Positions 24,719 through 34,946 are shown, counted from the stretch's first letter. The stretch is DNA of 64,000 nucleotides from Pseudomonas cremoris (GCF_014230465.1 NZ_JAAXCY010000003.1:248001-312000), one strand, 5' to 3'. The notes: a model not told the origin generated them from the sequence alone. Numbers and translations: made by a program.

Positions 24719-25918
24719 TTAGCGGTGACGCTGGATAAAATCCCGGATCCGCTCCGCCGCTTCGACACACTCCGCCAACGGCGCAACCAGGGCCATGCGC
24801 ACACGCCCGGCGCCGGGGTTAAAGCCATCTACTTCCCGCGACAGGTAAGAGCCCGGCACCACGGTCACGTGTTCCTCCACAAACAAGTCCCGGCAGAACG
24901 CCGCATCATCGCCATTCACATTCGGCCACAGGTAAAACCCACCGTCAGGGCTTTGCACATCCAGCACCGGCTTGAGGATGGTCAGCACGGCGTCGAATTT
25001 TTCCCGGTACAGGTCACGGTTGGCCTGTACGTGGGCTTCGTCCTGCCAGGCCGCGATGCTGGCCAGCTGGGTTTGTACCGGCATGGCGCAGCCGTGATAG
25101 GTACGGTACAGCAGGAAGGCCTTGAGAATATCCGCATCGCCCGCGACGAAACCGGAACGCAGGCCCGGCAGGTTGGAGCGCTTGGACAGGCTATGGAACA
25201 CCACGCAACGCTTGAAGTCCTGGCGCCCCAGTTCGACGCAGGCGCTCAGCAGGCCAGGTGGCGGGGTTTGTTCGTCGAAGTACAGCTCGCTGTAGCACTC
25301 GTCGGCGGCGATCACGAAGTCGTATTCGTGGGCCAGGGCGATGAGCTTTTTCAGGGTGTCGACCGGGATCAACGCGCCGGTCGGGTTACCCGGGGAGCAC
25401 AGGAACAGGATCTGGCAGCGTTTCCAGATATCCGGCGTCACGGCATCGAAGTCCGGGTTGAAGCCGTTGCTGTCCAGGCACGGCAGGTAATGCGGCTTGG
25501 CCCCGGCCAGGAACGCGGCGCCTTCGTAGATCTGGTAGAACGGGTTCGGGCTCACCACCAGCGCATCGTCACCGCGATTGACGACGGTTTGGGTGAAGGC
25601 GAACAGCGCTTCACGGGTGCCGTTGACCGGCAGGATATTGCGCGCCGGGTCGAGCCAGCCCGTGGGCACGTTGAAGCGACGTTCGCACCAGGCGCCGATG
25701 GCCTCGCGCAGGGCCGGGATGCCCAGGGTGGTCGGGTAAACCGCCATCTGGTCGAGGTTGTCGGCCAGGGCCTTGGCGACGAACTCCGGGGATTTGTGCT
25801 TCGGTTCGCCGATGGACAGCGCGATCGGGCGCTTGTCCGGGTTTGGCGTAACGCTGCCCAGCAGGGCGCGCAGTTTCTCGAACGGGTAGGGCTGGAGCTG
25901 GTTCAGGGCGTTGTTCAT
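24719..25918 (-). CDS. dapC: Succinyldiaminopimelate aminotransferase DapC
   Basis: DapC transaminates N-succinyl-2-amino-6-ketopimelate with glutamate, between DapD and DapE in lysine/DAP synthesis. The 399-residue class I/II PLP aminotransferase shows C-S-P-G-N-P-T-G-A-L, A-D-E-C-Y-S-E-L-Y and the PLP lysine in H-S-L-S-K-R-S-N-L-P-G-L-R. The glnD-side placement matches the P. aeruginosa gene I know as dapC. The open frame continues upstream for 54 codons, but that stretch is translated REP sequence, so the ATG at 25918 is right. It lies downstream of glnD across a REPIN. Confidence 0.9.
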   Translation of the reverse strand: MNNALNQLQPYPFEKLRALLGSVTPNPDKRPIALSIGEPKHKSPEFVAKALADNLDQMAVYPTTLGIPALREAIGAWCERRFNVPTGWLDPARNILPVNGTREALFAFTQTVVNRGDDALVVSPNPFYQIYEGAAFLAGAKPHYLPCLDSNGFNPDFDAVTPDIWKRCQILFLCSPGNPTGALIPVDTLKKLIALAHEYDFVIAADECYSELYFDEQTPPPGLLSACVELGRQDFKRCVVFHSLSKRSNLPGLRSGFVAGDADILKAFLLYRTYHGCAMPVQTQLASIAAWQDEAHVQANRDLYREKFDAVLTILKPVLDVQSPDGGFYLWPNVNGDDAAFCRDLFVEEHVTVVPGSYLSREVDGFNPGAGRVRMALVAPLAECVEAAERIRDFIQRHR

Positions 25919-25976
25919 GTAAGCCTCGTTCAAAATCAGTTGAAAGCATGCGGTCTGCTGGGTAAAGAAAGTCCAG

Positions 25977-26081
25977 TGTGGGAGCGGGCTTGCTCGCGAA
26001 AGCGGTGGATCAGTCAGCTCATGTGTAGCCGACAGACTGCATTCGCGAGCAAGCCCGCTCCCACACAAGCCTGCTCCCACA
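25977..26081. repeat. REPIN with an extra degenerate REP half-copy
   Basis: A head-to-head REP doublet occupies 25977-26065 between glnD and dapC, which run in the same direction. Directly after it, 26064-26081 repeats the outer end once more with one change (AAGCCTGCTCCCACA instead of AAGCCCGCTCCCACA). This looks like a local duplication of a REP arm. Confidence 0.85.
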
Positions 26082-26095
26082 GTGAAATTGGGTGT

Positions 26096-28798
26096 TCAAA
26101 TGGTCAGCCGGGTGAGCTCGACCCCAGGCTCTTGAGTCACGCTCAACTGCTGCACGATGGCTTCCTGCAAGCGCCGGCACAGCTCGGGGTCGGACAGCGG
26201 CTGGTTGTCGGCGTCGGTGATGAAGAACACGTCTTCCACACGCTCGCCGAGGGTCGCAATCTTGGCGTTCTGCAACGACAGGTCGAATTCCAGGAAGATC
26301 CCGCCGATACGCGCCAGTAGGCCAGGGCGATCCGGCGCGCTGAGTTCCAGCACCGTCACCGGGCGCTGGGCGTCATTGGAGATGGTCACCTGTGGCGCAA
26401 ATGCAAAGTGCTTGAGCTGGCGCGGTACCCGGCGCTGGATGATGGTCGGATAGTCGTCAGGGTTGCGCAGGGCCTCGGTAAGGCCTTCGCGAATCTTTTT
26501 CACACGTGCGGGGTTATCGCCAATCGACTCGCCTTCGGTGTCGAGCACGATATAGGTGTCGAGGGTGAACTGGCTGCTGGAGGTGATCACGCGTGCGTCA
26601 TGAATGTTCAGGTTGAGTTGGTCCATGGCCGCCACGGTCACAGCGAAGAAGTCGTGCTGGTCCGGCGCATAGATGAAGATCTGCGTGCCGCCTTCGAATT
26701 CGCGCTGGGTGGTTTCCTTGATCAACACCAGCGGGCCGCCATCGGCCGGTTGCTGCAGGATCGCGTCGCTGTGCCAGGCGACATCGCCAGCCGTGTGGCG
26801 CAGGAAGTAATCGTCACCCAGTTGCGACCACAACTGCTCGACGTCGTCCGGGTCGTTGCCGCCGCGTACCAGAATGTCCAGGGCCGCGCTTTGGGTGCGG
26901 CGGATCTGTTCTTCGCGGTCTACCGGGTTTTCCAGGCCACGGCGCAGGGCGCGCTTGGTCTCGGTGTACAGCTGGCGCAGCAGGCTGGCGCGCCACGAGT
27001 TCCACAGCGTCGGGTTGGTGGCGTTGATATCGGAAACGGTGAGCACGTACAGGTAGTCGAGGCGGGTCTCGTCGCCGACGATCCCGGCGAAGTCGTGGAT
27101 TACCTGCGGGTCGGACAAGTCTTTGCGCTGGGCGGTGGTCGACATCACCAGGTGGTTCTGCACCAGCCAGACGATCAGGCGGCTGTCCCACACGGGCAAC
27201 TGATGGCGCTGGCAGAACGCTTCGGCGTCAACGGCACCGACTTCCGAGTGATCGCCATGCCGGCCCTTGCCGATGTCGTGGTACAGCCCGGCCAGGTAGA
27301 TCAGTTCGGGCTTGGGCAGCTTGGCCATGAGTTTGCTGGCCAGTGGGAATTTCTCTGACACCTGGGTGTACTGCAACTTACGCAGGTGCTTGATCAGGTT
27401 CAGGGTGTGGGCGTCCACGGTATAGATGTGGAACAGGTCGTGCTGCATCTGCCCGACGATAAAGCCGAACTCTGGCAGGTAGCGCCCAAGGATGCCGTAA
27501 CGGTTCATGCGCCGCAGGTTGCGATGGATGCCGATCTTGCATTTGAACAGCTCGATGAACAGGCTGGTGTTGCGGATATCGTTGCGGAAGTCGTCGTCGA
27601 TCAGGTGACGGTTTTCGCGTAGCAGGCGGATGGTGTCGGCACGCACGCCTTTGATTTCCGGCTGCTGGGCCATCAGCACGAAGATCTCCAGCATCGCGAA
27701 CGGCGTTCGGCGGAACACGTTGTCGTTGCGCGCCTCGATATAACCGTCGTGCAACTGGAAGCGCGCATTGATCGGCTGCGGTGGCGCTTCGTCTTCGGGG
27801 GCCAGGATCACCTCTTCGAAGTGCTGGATGATCAGGTCGCTGAGCTGGGCAATGCTCATGACGACCCGGTAATACTGCTGCATGAAACTTTCGATGCTGG
27901 TCTTCGCGTCTTCACCCTCAAACCCAAGCAGGGTGGCGATGGAGCGCTGGTGGTCGAACAGCAGGCGGTCCTCGGAGCGGCCGGCCAGCATGTGCAGGGC
28001 GTAGCGGACCTTCCACAAGAATTCCTGGGACGAGGCGAGCAGGGCGTTTTCGCTCTCAACCAGGAACCCCTCGCCCGCCAGGGCGCGCAGGTTCAGAGTG
28101 CCGTACTGGCGGCGGGCTACCCACAGGATCGTCTGGATATCCCGCAACCCGCCAGGCGAGCCTTTGACGTTGGGTTCCAGGTTGTATTCGGTGTCGTTGT
28201 ATTTGTGGTGCCGGGCTTTCTGCTCGGCACGCTTGGCCAGGAAGAAATCCTTGCTCGGCCACATGTGCGCGGTGCTGGTGACTTCGAGCATGCGCTGGCG
28301 CAAACGCTCGGGGCCGGCGATGGTGCGGCTTTCCATCAAGTTGGTGATGACGGTGAGGTCGGCGCGGGCTTCTTCGGCGCATTCGTCCACTGAGCGAACG
28401 CTCTGGCCGACTTCCAGGCCGATGTCCCACAGCAACGTGAGAAAACGCTCGATGGAATCGCGAAAGATCTCGTGATCGGCGCTGTCCAGCAGGATCAGCA
28501 GGTCGATGTCGGAGTAGGGGTGCAACTCACCACGACCGTAGCCGCCAACCGCCACCAGGGCGATATCGGCGTCTTCGCTCCAGCTGAACTGCTCCCAGGC
28601 CTTTTGCAGGATGTTATCGACGAACCAGGCGCGGTCCTCGATCAGCCGGCGGATGTCGCGGCCACTGCGAAAGCGCTCGTCGAGTACCTCGCGGGCCTGG
28701 CGGATCGCCTTCTTGAAAGCGGCGATAGGGCTCGCCTTCAGGGCCAGCTCGGCCTGGAACTGGCCACGGTCGAAGAGTTCGGGATCCACCTGGGGCAT
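26096..28798 (-). CDS. glnD: Bifunctional uridylyltransferase / uridylyl-removing enzyme GlnD
   Basis: GlnD senses glutamine and adds or removes UMP on PII proteins, controlling glutamine synthetase and nitrogen gene expression. The 900-residue protein has the expected domain order. The nucleotidyltransferase domain carries G-G-Y-G-R-G-E-L and Asp97/Asp99 (S-D-I-D). A central GlnE-like helical region and an HD domain (H-D-I-G-K-G near residue 510) follow. Two C-terminal ACT domains (about 710-790 and 820-895) form the glutamine sensor. All catalytic motifs appear intact. It lies 74 nt after map on the same strand. Confidence 0.96.
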   Translation of the reverse strand: MPQVDPELFDRGQFQAELALKASPIAAFKKAIRQAREVLDERFRSGRDIRRLIEDRAWFVDNILQKAWEQFSWSEDADIALVAVGGYGRGELHPYSDIDLLILLDSADHEIFRDSIERFLTLLWDIGLEVGQSVRSVDECAEEARADLTVITNLMESRTIAGPERLRQRMLEVTSTAHMWPSKDFFLAKRAEQKARHHKYNDTEYNLEPNVKGSPGGLRDIQTILWVARRQYGTLNLRALAGEGFLVESENALLASSQEFLWKVRYALHMLAGRSEDRLLFDHQRSIATLLGFEGEDAKTSIESFMQQYYRVVMSIAQLSDLIIQHFEEVILAPEDEAPPQPINARFQLHDGYIEARNDNVFRRTPFAMLEIFVLMAQQPEIKGVRADTIRLLRENRHLIDDDFRNDIRNTSLFIELFKCKIGIHRNLRRMNRYGILGRYLPEFGFIVGQMQHDLFHIYTVDAHTLNLIKHLRKLQYTQVSEKFPLASKLMAKLPKPELIYLAGLYHDIGKGRHGDHSEVGAVDAEAFCQRHQLPVWDSRLIVWLVQNHLVMSTTAQRKDLSDPQVIHDFAGIVGDETRLDYLYVLTVSDINATNPTLWNSWRASLLRQLYTETKRALRRGLENPVDREEQIRRTQSAALDILVRGGNDPDDVEQLWSQLGDDYFLRHTAGDVAWHSDAILQQPADGGPLVLIKETTQREFEGGTQIFIYAPDQHDFFAVTVAAMDQLNLNIHDARVITSSSQFTLDTYIVLDTEGESIGDNPARVKKIREGLTEALRNPDDYPTIIQRRVPRQLKHFAFAPQVTISNDAQRPVTVLELSAPDRPGLLARIGGIFLEFDLSLQNAKIATLGERVEDVFFITDADNQPLSDPELCRRLQEAIVQQLSVTQEPGVELTRLTI

Positions 28799-28872
28799 CG
28801 ATCGGCTTTCCTTTCTATCTATTCAGTCAGTCACTACACAATGTGGGAAAACCTGAAGCAACCTGCTTACAC

Positions 28873-29661
28873 CTAAACGGCACCCGAAACGCGTGGGATC
28901 GTGTCGTCGGCGCGCAGGGTAAAGATCTCGTAGCCGGTCTCGGTCACCAGCAGGGTGTGTTCCCACTGGGCGGAGAGCTTGCGGTCCTTGGTGATGGCGG
29001 TCCAACCGTCGCCCAGCACTTTGGTGTCGGCCTTGCCCTGGTTGATCATCGGCTCGATGGTGAAGGTCATGCCGGCTTTCAGTTCCATGCCGGTGCCGGC
29101 ACGGCCGTAGTGCAGGATTTGTGGTTCCTCGTGGAACACGGTGCCGATGCCATGGCCGCAGAATTCGCGCACGACCGAGAAGCCGTTCTTTTCGGCGTGC
29201 TTCTGGATAACTTCACCGATGTCGCCCAGGCGGCAGCCAGGTTTTACGATCTCGATGGCCTTGTACATGCATTCCTGGGTCACCTGGGACAGGCGCTCTG
29301 CCCAGACCGGCACGGTGCCGACGTGGAACATGCGGCTGGTATCGCCGAAATAACGGTCCTTGATCACGGTGACGTCGATGTTCAGAGTGTCGCCGTCCTT
29401 CAACGGTTTGTCGCCCGGAATACCGTGGCAAACCACGTGGTTGACCGAGGTGCAGATCGACTTGGGGAAACCCTTGTAGTTCAGTGGCGCAGGGATGGCA
29501 CCTTGCACGTTGACTATATAGTCGTGGCAGATCTGGTTCAGGGTCTCGGTGGTGACGCCGGGCTTGACGTGTTCGGCAATCATTTCCAGCACGTCGGCAG
29601 CCAGTTTGCCGGCGATGCGCATGCCAGCAATGTCTTCGGCGGTTTTCAAACTAACGGTCAT
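28873..29661 (-). CDS. map: Type I methionine aminopeptidase
   Basis: Map removes the initiator methionine from nascent proteins carrying a small second residue. The 262-residue type I enzyme has the dinuclear metal ligands: Asp in N-I-D-V-T, Asp in F-G-D-T-S-R, His in C-G-H-G-I-G, Glu in T-I-E-P-M, and the C-terminal Glu in W-E-H-T-L-L. The length is standard. It is divergent from rpsB, a pairing common in gammaproteobacteria that links translation factors. Promoters for both genes must lie in the 387-nt gap between them. Confidence 0.97.
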   Translation of the reverse strand: MTVSLKTAEDIAGMRIAGKLAADVLEMIAEHVKPGVTTETLNQICHDYIVNVQGAIPAPLNYKGFPKSICTSVNHVVCHGIPGDKPLKDGDTLNIDVTVIKDRYFGDTSRMFHVGTVPVWAERLSQVTQECMYKAIEIVKPGCRLGDIGEVIQKHAEKNGFSVVREFCGHGIGTVFHEEPQILHYGRAGTGMELKAGMTFTIEPMINQGKADTKVLGDGWTAITKDRKLSAQWEHTLLVTETGYEIFTLRADDTIPRVSGAV

Positions 29662-29878
29662 ACAGGCTCTCTCTAGCGCGACGCGCTGAAATCAATACGG
29701 TTTACGGGCGCGCGACAAAAGGTTACAGAATTCGCACAAGCCACAGAAAACGCGATTCTAACAGACGATGGCGTCAAATCATGAGCCTCTGATGATCGCT
29801 TCTCTCTATAAGGTAGGGGGTTGTTGGCTCTATTCAAGGGCTTGCGTGAAAGCGGTCGACGGCAAATGTGATTGCGGG

Positions 29879-29907
29879 TTTCGTTTTTGTCGATGCTGTG
29901 GTATAAA
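29879..29907 (+). promoter_or_regulatory. Probable rpsB promoter
   Basis: TATAAA at 29902-29907 is a good -10 box. A weak TTTCGT at 29879-29884 lies 17 nt upstream. A GC-rich GCGCCGC discriminator follows the -10 region, typical of growth-rate-controlled translation genes. Assignment is by eye. Confidence 0.5.
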
Positions 29908-29914
29908 ATGCGCC

Positions 29915-30043
29915 GCTTTCCGGGGATACCCCGCAGAGCTTAAATCCACACACGTGTCGACACGATGACCTGGGTGCCGGAGGCCTTGATGCCGCTGGTT
30001 GGTCATTGGGATACGTGGAGGCCAAACCCGACTTATTAAGGAA
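29915..30043 (+). promoter_or_regulatory. Structured rpsB 5' leader, candidate S2 autoregulatory site
   Basis: The leader contains a self-complementary CGTGTCGACACG (29953-29964). An ATGACC (29965-29970) can pair with GGTCAT (30001-30006). An AAGGA site precedes the ATG. In E. coli and relatives ribosomal protein S2 represses rpsB-tsf through a conserved leader fold; this leader is a candidate equivalent by position, not by a verified motif match. Confidence 0.4.
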
Positions 30044-30048
30044 CTATC

Positions 30049-30786
30049 ATGTCCCAAGTCAACATGCGCGATATGCTGAAGGCCGGTGTGCACTTCGGTC
30101 ACCAGACCCGTTACTGGAACCCGAAAATGGGTAAATACATTTTCGGCGCGCGTAACAAGATTCACATTATCAACCTTGAAAAAACCCTGCCAATGTTCAA
30201 CGAAGCTCTGACTTTCGTAGAGCGTCTGGCCCAGGGCAAAAACAAGATCCTGTTCGTCGGCACCAAGCGTTCCGCTGGCAAGATCGTTGCTGAAGAAGCA
30301 GCACGTTGCGGCTCGCCGTACGTCGATCACCGCTGGTTGGGCGGCATGCTGACCAACTTCAAAACCATCCGTGCTTCCATCAAGCGTCTGCGTGACCTTG
30401 AAGTGCAAGCCGAAGACGGTACTTTCGCCAAGCTGACCAAGAAAGAAGCGCTGATGCGCTCCCGTGACCTGGAAAAGCTCGATCGTTCCCTGGGTGGTAT
30501 CAAGGACATGGGCGGTCTGCCTGACGCACTGTTCGTTATCGACGTTGATCACGAGCGCATCGCGATCACCGAAGCCAACAAGCTGGGCATCCCTGTTATC
30601 GGCGTAGTCGATACCAACAGCAGCCCGGAAGGCGTTGACTACATCATCCCAGGCAACGATGACGCAATCCGCGCTATCCAGCTGTACATGGGTTCGATGG
30701 CTGACGCTGTAATCCGTGGTCGCAACCACGTTGCTGGTGGTACCGAGCAGTTCGTTGAAGAAGCTCCGGTAGCTGCCGCTGAGTAA
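30049..30786 (+). CDS. rpsB: 30S ribosomal protein S2
   Basis: S2 binds late to the 30S subunit between head and body and is needed for S1 docking. The 245-residue product shows the classic start [31 protein letters not shown] and [10 protein letters not shown]. Codon use is strongly biased, as expected of a highly expressed gene. It is the first gene of the rpsB-tsf operon, with a strong terminator between the two genes that could attenuate tsf. Confidence 0.99.
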   Translation: MSQVNMRDMLKAGVHFGHQTRYWNPKMGKYIFGARNKIHIINLEKTLPMFNEALTFVERLAQGKNKILFVGTKRSAGKIVAEEAARCGSPYVDHRWLGGMLTNFKTIRASIKRLRDLEVQAEDGTFAKLTKKEALMRSRDLEKLDRSLGGIKDMGGLPDALFVIDVDHERIAITEANKLGIPVIGVVDTNSSPEGVDYIIPGNDDAIRAIQLYMGSMADAVIRGRNHVAGGTEQFVEEAPVAAAE

Positions 30787-30814
30787 TTGACGCCCTGGCG
30801 TTGACTCAGTAAGC

Positions 30815-30839
30815 AAAAAGGGGGCTTGGCCCCCTTTTT
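30815..30839 (+). terminator. Intrinsic terminator between rpsB and tsf
   Basis: GGGGGC-TTG-GCCCCC flanked by A5 and T5 makes an 11-bp stem with a five-T tract. It is one of the best intrinsic terminators in the window and likely lowers tsf transcription relative to rpsB. Confidence 0.9.
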
Positions 30840-30990
30840 GCCACCTCGAAAACCATTTGTCGGCGCCCACTTGTGGCAGCGCAACCTAGCGACTGTAACG
30901 TGCAGCAGCCTACAAGGGTGATTCGGGAAGAATTGATCCCCCGTTCGATCGGGTGGAATGGTTGAAAACCTATCCAAGAGGAATTTGAAA

Positions 30991-31854
30991 ATGGCAGCAA
31001 TTACTGCAGCGTTGGTTAAAGAACTGCGTGAGCGTACCGGCGAAGGCATGATGGATTGCAAGAAAGCCCTGGAAAAGGCTGACGGCGACATCGAAAAAGC
31101 CATTGATGACATGCGTGCTTCCGGCGCCATCAAGGCTGCCAAGAAAGCAGGCAACGTAGCTGCTGAAGGCGCGATCGCTCTGAAAGAAGACGGCAAATCT
31201 GCTGTTCTGCTGGAAGTGAACTCGCAGACCGACTTCCTGGCCCTGCAAGACGACTTCAAGGCTTTCGTTGCTGCCAGCGTTGAAAAAGCGTTCGCCGACA
31301 AGCTGACTGACGTCGCTCCGCTGATCGAAGCTCAAGAAGCTGCTCGCCTGGTACTGGTCGGCAAGGTTGGCGAAAACGTCAACATCCGTCGCCTGGTTCG
31401 TGTTGAAGGTGATGTTGTTGGTGGCTACCTGCACGGCAACAAGATCGGTGTTGCAGTTGTCCTGAAAGGCGGTAACGTCGAGCTGGCCAAAGACATCGCC
31501 ATGCACGTAGCGGCAAGCAACCCTGAGTTCCTGCTGCCTTCGGAAGTTTCTGCCGAAGCGATCGAGCGTGAAAAAGCTGTGTTCCTGCAGCTGAACGAAG
31601 AGAAAATCAAAGGCAAGCCAGAAAACATTGTTGAGAACATGGTCAAAGGCCGTATCAGCAAGTTCCTGGCCGAAGCAAGCCTGGTTGAGCAGGCGTTCGT
31701 CAAGAACCCTGAAATCAAGGTTGGCGAACTGGCTAAGAAAGCCGGTGCTGAAATCGTTTCCTTCACTTACTTCAAAGTAGGCGAAGGCATCGAGAAGCCG
31801 GTCGACAACTTCGCTGAAGAAGTTGCTGCCCAGCTGGCTGCCGCCAAGCAATAA
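30991..31854 (+). CDS. tsf: Elongation factor Ts
   Basis: EF-Ts catalyses GDP release from EF-Tu. The 287-residue product has the N-terminal UBA-like domain (residues 1-50, with the signature E-R-T-G-E-G-M-M-D-C-K-K-A-L near 15-30), the core with V-N-S-Q-T-D-F near residue 80, and the coiled-coil and C-terminal modules. I start at the ATG at 30991, preceded by AAGAGG; the frame is open 11 codons upstream. The gene lies 204 nt after rpsB behind a terminator, and a second strong terminator follows it. Confidence 0.98.
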   Translation: MAAITAALVKELRERTGEGMMDCKKALEKADGDIEKAIDDMRASGAIKAAKKAGNVAAEGAIALKEDGKSAVLLEVNSQTDFLALQDDFKAFVAASVEKAFADKLTDVAPLIEAQEAARLVLVGKVGENVNIRRLVRVEGDVVGGYLHGNKIGVAVVLKGGNVELAKDIAMHVAASNPEFLLPSEVSAEAIEREKAVFLQLNEEKIKGKPENIVENMVKGRISKFLAEASLVEQAFVKNPEIKVGELAKKAGAEIVSFTYFKVGEGIEKPVDNFAEEVAAQLAAAKQ

Positions 31855-31876
31855 GACAGTTTTCAACTGTCGCCCG

Positions 31877-31911
31877 AAAGAGGCTGCCCGCTCACGCGCG
31901 CAGCCTCTTTT
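31877..31911 (+). terminator. Intrinsic terminator after tsf
   Basis: AAAGAGGCTGC (31877-31887) pairs with GCAGCCTCTTT (31900-31910) around a 12-nt loop, and the stem ends in a short T-tract. It ends the rpsB-tsf unit before pyrH. Confidence 0.88.
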
Positions 31912-32065
31912 CAAATGGGCAGGCCGATTTTATTTGGCTTACCCTCGGAACTGGCTTACAAAGCCGTGTTCCGATGGCGCTGTGATAGCGTCCAGCTAGA
32001 GTGAACGCAAGCCGTAAACGGCTCGCCAAGAATTTTTAAAAAATACGCCGCAGGAGAGATTCGCA

Positions 32066-32809
32066 ATGGCTCAGCAGGGCAGTGGTTATCAGGCTCGCTA
32101 TAAACGCATTCTACTCAAGCTCAGCGGCGAGGCCCTGATGGGCTCGGAAGAGTTCGGGATCGATCCCAAGGTGCTCGACCGTATGGCGCTGGAAGTCGGC
32201 CAGCTGGTTGGTATCGGCGTACAGGTCGGCCTGGTGATTGGCGGCGGCAACCTGTTCCGTGGTGCAGCGCTGAGTGCTGCCGGCATGGATCGGGTTACCG
32301 GCGACCACATGGGCATGCTGGCCACTGTGATGAATGCCTTGGCCATGCGCGACGCCCTGGAGCGTGCCAATATCTCGGCTATCGTGATGTCGGCTATTTC
32401 CATGGTTGGCGTGACCGATCACTATGATCGCCGCAAAGCCATGCGCCACCTGAACGCCAAAGAGGTGGTGATCTTCGCTGCTGGTACCGGCAACCCGTTC
32501 TTCACTACCGATTCGGCTGCGTGCCTGCGCGCTATCGAGATCGATGCTGACGTCGTGTTGAAGGCCACCAAGGTCGACGGCGTGTACACCGCAGACCCAT
32601 TCAAAGACCCGCATGCCGAGAAGTTCGATCATCTGACCTACGATGAAGTACTGGATCGCAAGCTGGGCGTGATGGACCTGACGGCTATTTGCCTGTGCCG
32701 CGACCACAAGATGCCGCTGCGCGTATTTAACATGAACAAGCCCGGCGCCCTGCTGAATATCGTACACGGCGGCGCGGAAGGGACTCTGATCGAGGAAGGC
32801 CAACAATGA
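32066..32809 (+). CDS. pyrH: UMP kinase
   Basis: PyrH phosphorylates UMP to UDP in pyrimidine nucleotide synthesis. It belongs to the amino-acid-kinase fold, unlike eukaryotic UMP kinases. The 247-residue product shows [18 protein letters not shown], and the [12 protein letters not shown] loop. It is usually hexameric and GTP-regulated. The stop overlaps the frr start by 4 nt (ATGA). pyrH-frr-uppS-cdsA-dxr-rseP is a widely conserved order and is probably one long operon here. Confidence 0.98.
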   Translation: MAQQGSGYQARYKRILLKLSGEALMGSEEFGIDPKVLDRMALEVGQLVGIGVQVGLVIGGGNLFRGAALSAAGMDRVTGDHMGMLATVMNALAMRDALERANISAIVMSAISMVGVTDHYDRRKAMRHLNAKEVVIFAAGTGNPFFTTDSAACLRAIEIDADVVLKATKVDGVYTADPFKDPHAEKFDHLTYDEVLDRKLGVMDLTAICLCRDHKMPLRVFNMNKPGALLNIVHGGAEGTLIEEGQQ

Positions 32810-33363
32810 TCAACGAAATCAAGAAAGACGCCCAAGCGCGTATGCAGAAATCCCTGGAGTCTCTGAGCCACGCATTCGGCCAGATTCGTACCGGCAAGGC
32901 GCACCCGAGCATCCTGGGCAGCGTGATGGTGCCTTACTACGGCTCCGATACGCCGATCAGCAGCGTCGCCAACATTACCGTTAAAGACTCGCGCACCCTG
33001 CAAGTCGTAGCGTTTGAGCGCAACATGCTCGGTGCTGTCGACAAGGCAATCCAGAGCGCCGGCCTGAACCTCAACCCGACCAACCTGGGTGAGTTGCTGC
33101 TGATCTCCATGCCTGCGCTGACTGAAGAAACCCGTAAGGGCTTCACCAAGCAAGCGCGTAGCGCAGCCGAAGACGCCCGTGTTGCCGTGCGCAACATTCG
33201 TCGCGATGCCTTGGGTGACCTGAAAAAACTGGTCAAGGACAAGGAAATCAGCGAAGACGAAGAGCGTCGTGCCACCGCCGATATCGACAAGCTGACCAAA
33301 GATGCCGAGGCCCAGATCACCAAGGCCACGGAAGAAAAAGAAAAGGACCTGATGGCCGTATAA
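32806..33363 (+). CDS. frr: Ribosome recycling factor
   Basis: RRF works with EF-G to split post-termination ribosomes. The 185-residue protein has the two-domain tRNA-like shape: a long three-helix bundle (residues 1-30 and 105-185) interrupted by a beta domain. Family motifs are G-R-A-type R-T-G-K-A-H near residue 30 and the R-R-D-A-L-G-D-L-K segment. It overlaps pyrH by 4 nt and uppS begins 17 nt after its stop, so it is internal to the operon. Confidence 0.98.
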   Translation: MINEIKKDAQARMQKSLESLSHAFGQIRTGKAHPSILGSVMVPYYGSDTPISSVANITVKDSRTLQVVAFERNMLGAVDKAIQSAGLNLNPTNLGELLLISMPALTEETRKGFTKQARSAAEDARVAVRNIRRDALGDLKKLVKDKEISEDEERRATADIDKLTKDAEAQITKATEEKEKDLMAV

Positions 33364-33380
33364 GGGGTCAGGACGCCTTC

Positions 33381-34136
33381 ATGGAAAAGACCAAGCAGAC
33401 TGTACCCTCCGTGGTGCCGCGCCATGTCGCGATCATCATGGATGGGAATAATCGCTGGGCGAAGAAACGCTTTATGCCGGGTGTTGCCGGGCATAAAGCG
33501 GGTGTCGATGCGGTGCGGGCGGTGATTGAGGTGTGCGCCGAGGCCAAGGTTGAAGTGTTGACCTTGTTCGCCTTCTCCAGTGAGAACTGGCAGCGGCCTG
33601 CCGAAGAAGTCAGTGCCTTGATGGACCTGTTCTTCAAGGCGCTGCGCCGTGAGGCCAAGCGCCTTAATGAGAACAACATCAGCCTGCGTATCATCGGTGA
33701 TCGCTCGCGCTTCCATCCGGAATTGCAGGCGGCCATGCGCGAGGCTGAGGCCATTACCGCGGGGACCAATCGCTTTGTGCTGCAGATCGCAGCCAATTAC
33801 GGCGGCCAGTGGGATATCGCCCAGGCTGCGCAGCGGCTGGCTCGCGAGGTGCAGGCCGGTCATCTGCGTCCGGACGACATCACCCCCGAACTGTTGCAGA
33901 CGTGCCTGGTGACCGGCGACCTGCCGTTGCCGGACCTGTGCATCCGTACCGGTGGCGAGCACCGTATCAGCAACTTCCTCCTGTGGCAGCTTGCCTACAC
34001 CGAGCTGTACTTCTCCGACCTGTTCTGGCCGGACTTCAAACACGATGCCATGCGCAATGCGCTGGCCGATTTCGCTTCCCGTCAGCGTCGCTTCGGTAAA
34101 ACGAGCGAGCAGATCGAAGCTGGAGCCCGGGTTTAA
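33381..34136 (+). CDS. uppS: Undecaprenyl diphosphate synthase
   Basis: UppS condenses eight isopentenyl diphosphates with farnesyl diphosphate in cis to make C55-PP, the precursor of the lipid carrier for peptidoglycan and O-antigen. The 251-residue enzyme has the catalytic Asp21 in I-M-D-G-N-N-R-W-A, the F-S-S-E-N-W motif and the C-terminal R-T-G-G-E-H-R-I-S-N-F-L-L-W block. It abuts cdsA with no spacer. With dxr downstream, it couples isoprenoid precursor supply to envelope synthesis. Confidence 0.98.
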   Translation: MEKTKQTVPSVVPRHVAIIMDGNNRWAKKRFMPGVAGHKAGVDAVRAVIEVCAEAKVEVLTLFAFSSENWQRPAEEVSALMDLFFKALRREAKRLNENNISLRIIGDRSRFHPELQAAMREAEAITAGTNRFVLQIAANYGGQWDIAQAAQRLAREVQAGHLRPDDITPELLQTCLVTGDLPLPDLCIRTGGEHRISNFLLWQLAYTELYFSDLFWPDFKHDAMRNALADFASRQRRFGKTSEQIEAGARV

Positions 34137-34946
34137 ATGCTTAAACAACGAATCATCACTGCACTGATCCTGTTGCCAATCGCCCTGTGTGGGTTTTTCC
34201 TGCTCGATGGTTCCGGCTTTGCGCTGTTTATTGGCCTGGTCGTTACGTTGGGGGCTTGGGAGTGGGCGCGTCTGGCGGGCTTTAACGAGCAATTGCCGCG
34301 TGTAGCGTATGCCGCAGTGGTCGCCCTGTTGCTGTTTCTGATGCATACCCTGTCGAGCATTGTCGTGCCGTGGGTGTTGGGCGCGGCGGTGTTGTGGTGG
34401 GCGTTGGCGACCTTCCTGGTGCTGACCTTTCCGCGCACCAGCGGCCACTGGTCCAGCGTTGCCAGCAAGTTGGTGATTGGCTTGTTGATCCTGCTGCCTG
34501 CCTGGCAAGGGCTGGTGGAGATCAAGAATTCGCCGATGGGCAACTGGCTGATCATGGCGGTGATGGTGTTGGTGTGGGGTGCTGATATCGGTGCCTACTT
34601 CTCTGGCCGGGCTTTCGGCAAGCGCAAGCTGGCACCGGCGGTCAGCCCGGGCAAGAGTTGGGAGGGCGTCTACGGCGGCCTGGCATTGACGCTGCTGATC
34701 ACGTTGGTGGTCGGTGTCGTGCGCGATTGGTCGGTGAAGGAAATCTTCCTGGCCTTGCTGGGTACTGCCATCGTTGTATTTATCTCGGTGGTCGGTGATC
34801 TTACCGAAAGCATGTTCAAGCGCCAGGCCGGGATCAAGGACAGTAGCAACCTGCTGCCGGGGCACGGTGGGGTGCTTGACCGTATCGACAGCCTGACGGC
34901 TGCCATCCCGGTCTTCGCCGTGCTGTTGTGGATGACTGCTTCGTGA
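34137..34946 (+). CDS. cdsA: Phosphatidate cytidylyltransferase CdsA
   Basis: CdsA makes CDP-diacylglycerol from CTP and phosphatidate, the branch point of bacterial phospholipid synthesis. The 269-residue integral membrane protein has about eight hydrophobic helices. The C-terminal family signature [28 protein letters not shown] is complete. Its start follows the uppS stop directly and its stop overlaps the dxr GTG start, so all three are coupled. Confidence 0.97.
   Translation: MLKQRIITALILLPIALCGFFLLDGSGFALFIGLVVTLGAWEWARLAGFNEQLPRVAYAAVVALLLFLMHTLSSIVVPWVLGAAVLWWALATFLVLTFPRTSGHWSSVASKLVIGLLILLPAWQGLVEIKNSPMGNWLIMAVMVLVWGADIGAYFSGRAFGKRKLAPAVSPGKSWEGVYGGLALTLLITLVVGVVRDWSVKEIFLALLGTAIVVFISVVGDLTESMFKRQAGIKDSSNLLPGHGGVLDRIDSLTAAIPVFAVLLWMTAS

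Larger units (their letters stand above)
29662..30048. other. 387-nt divergent region between map and rpsB, including the rpsB leader
   Basis: The half near rpsB carries the promoter and a roughly 130-nt leader, described separately. The map-proximal part (29662-29875) shows no gene, no clear hairpin and no convincing small ORF, so I see only the presumed map promoter and upstream sequence there. Confidence 0.6.

Noticed and set aside
25919..26080. 54-codon upstream extension of dapC
   Set aside because: The peptide (with G-A-G-L-C-G-S-G-L-A-R-E) is translated REP sequence; similar G-A-G-L-L-A-K strings appear wherever REPINs are translated in this window.
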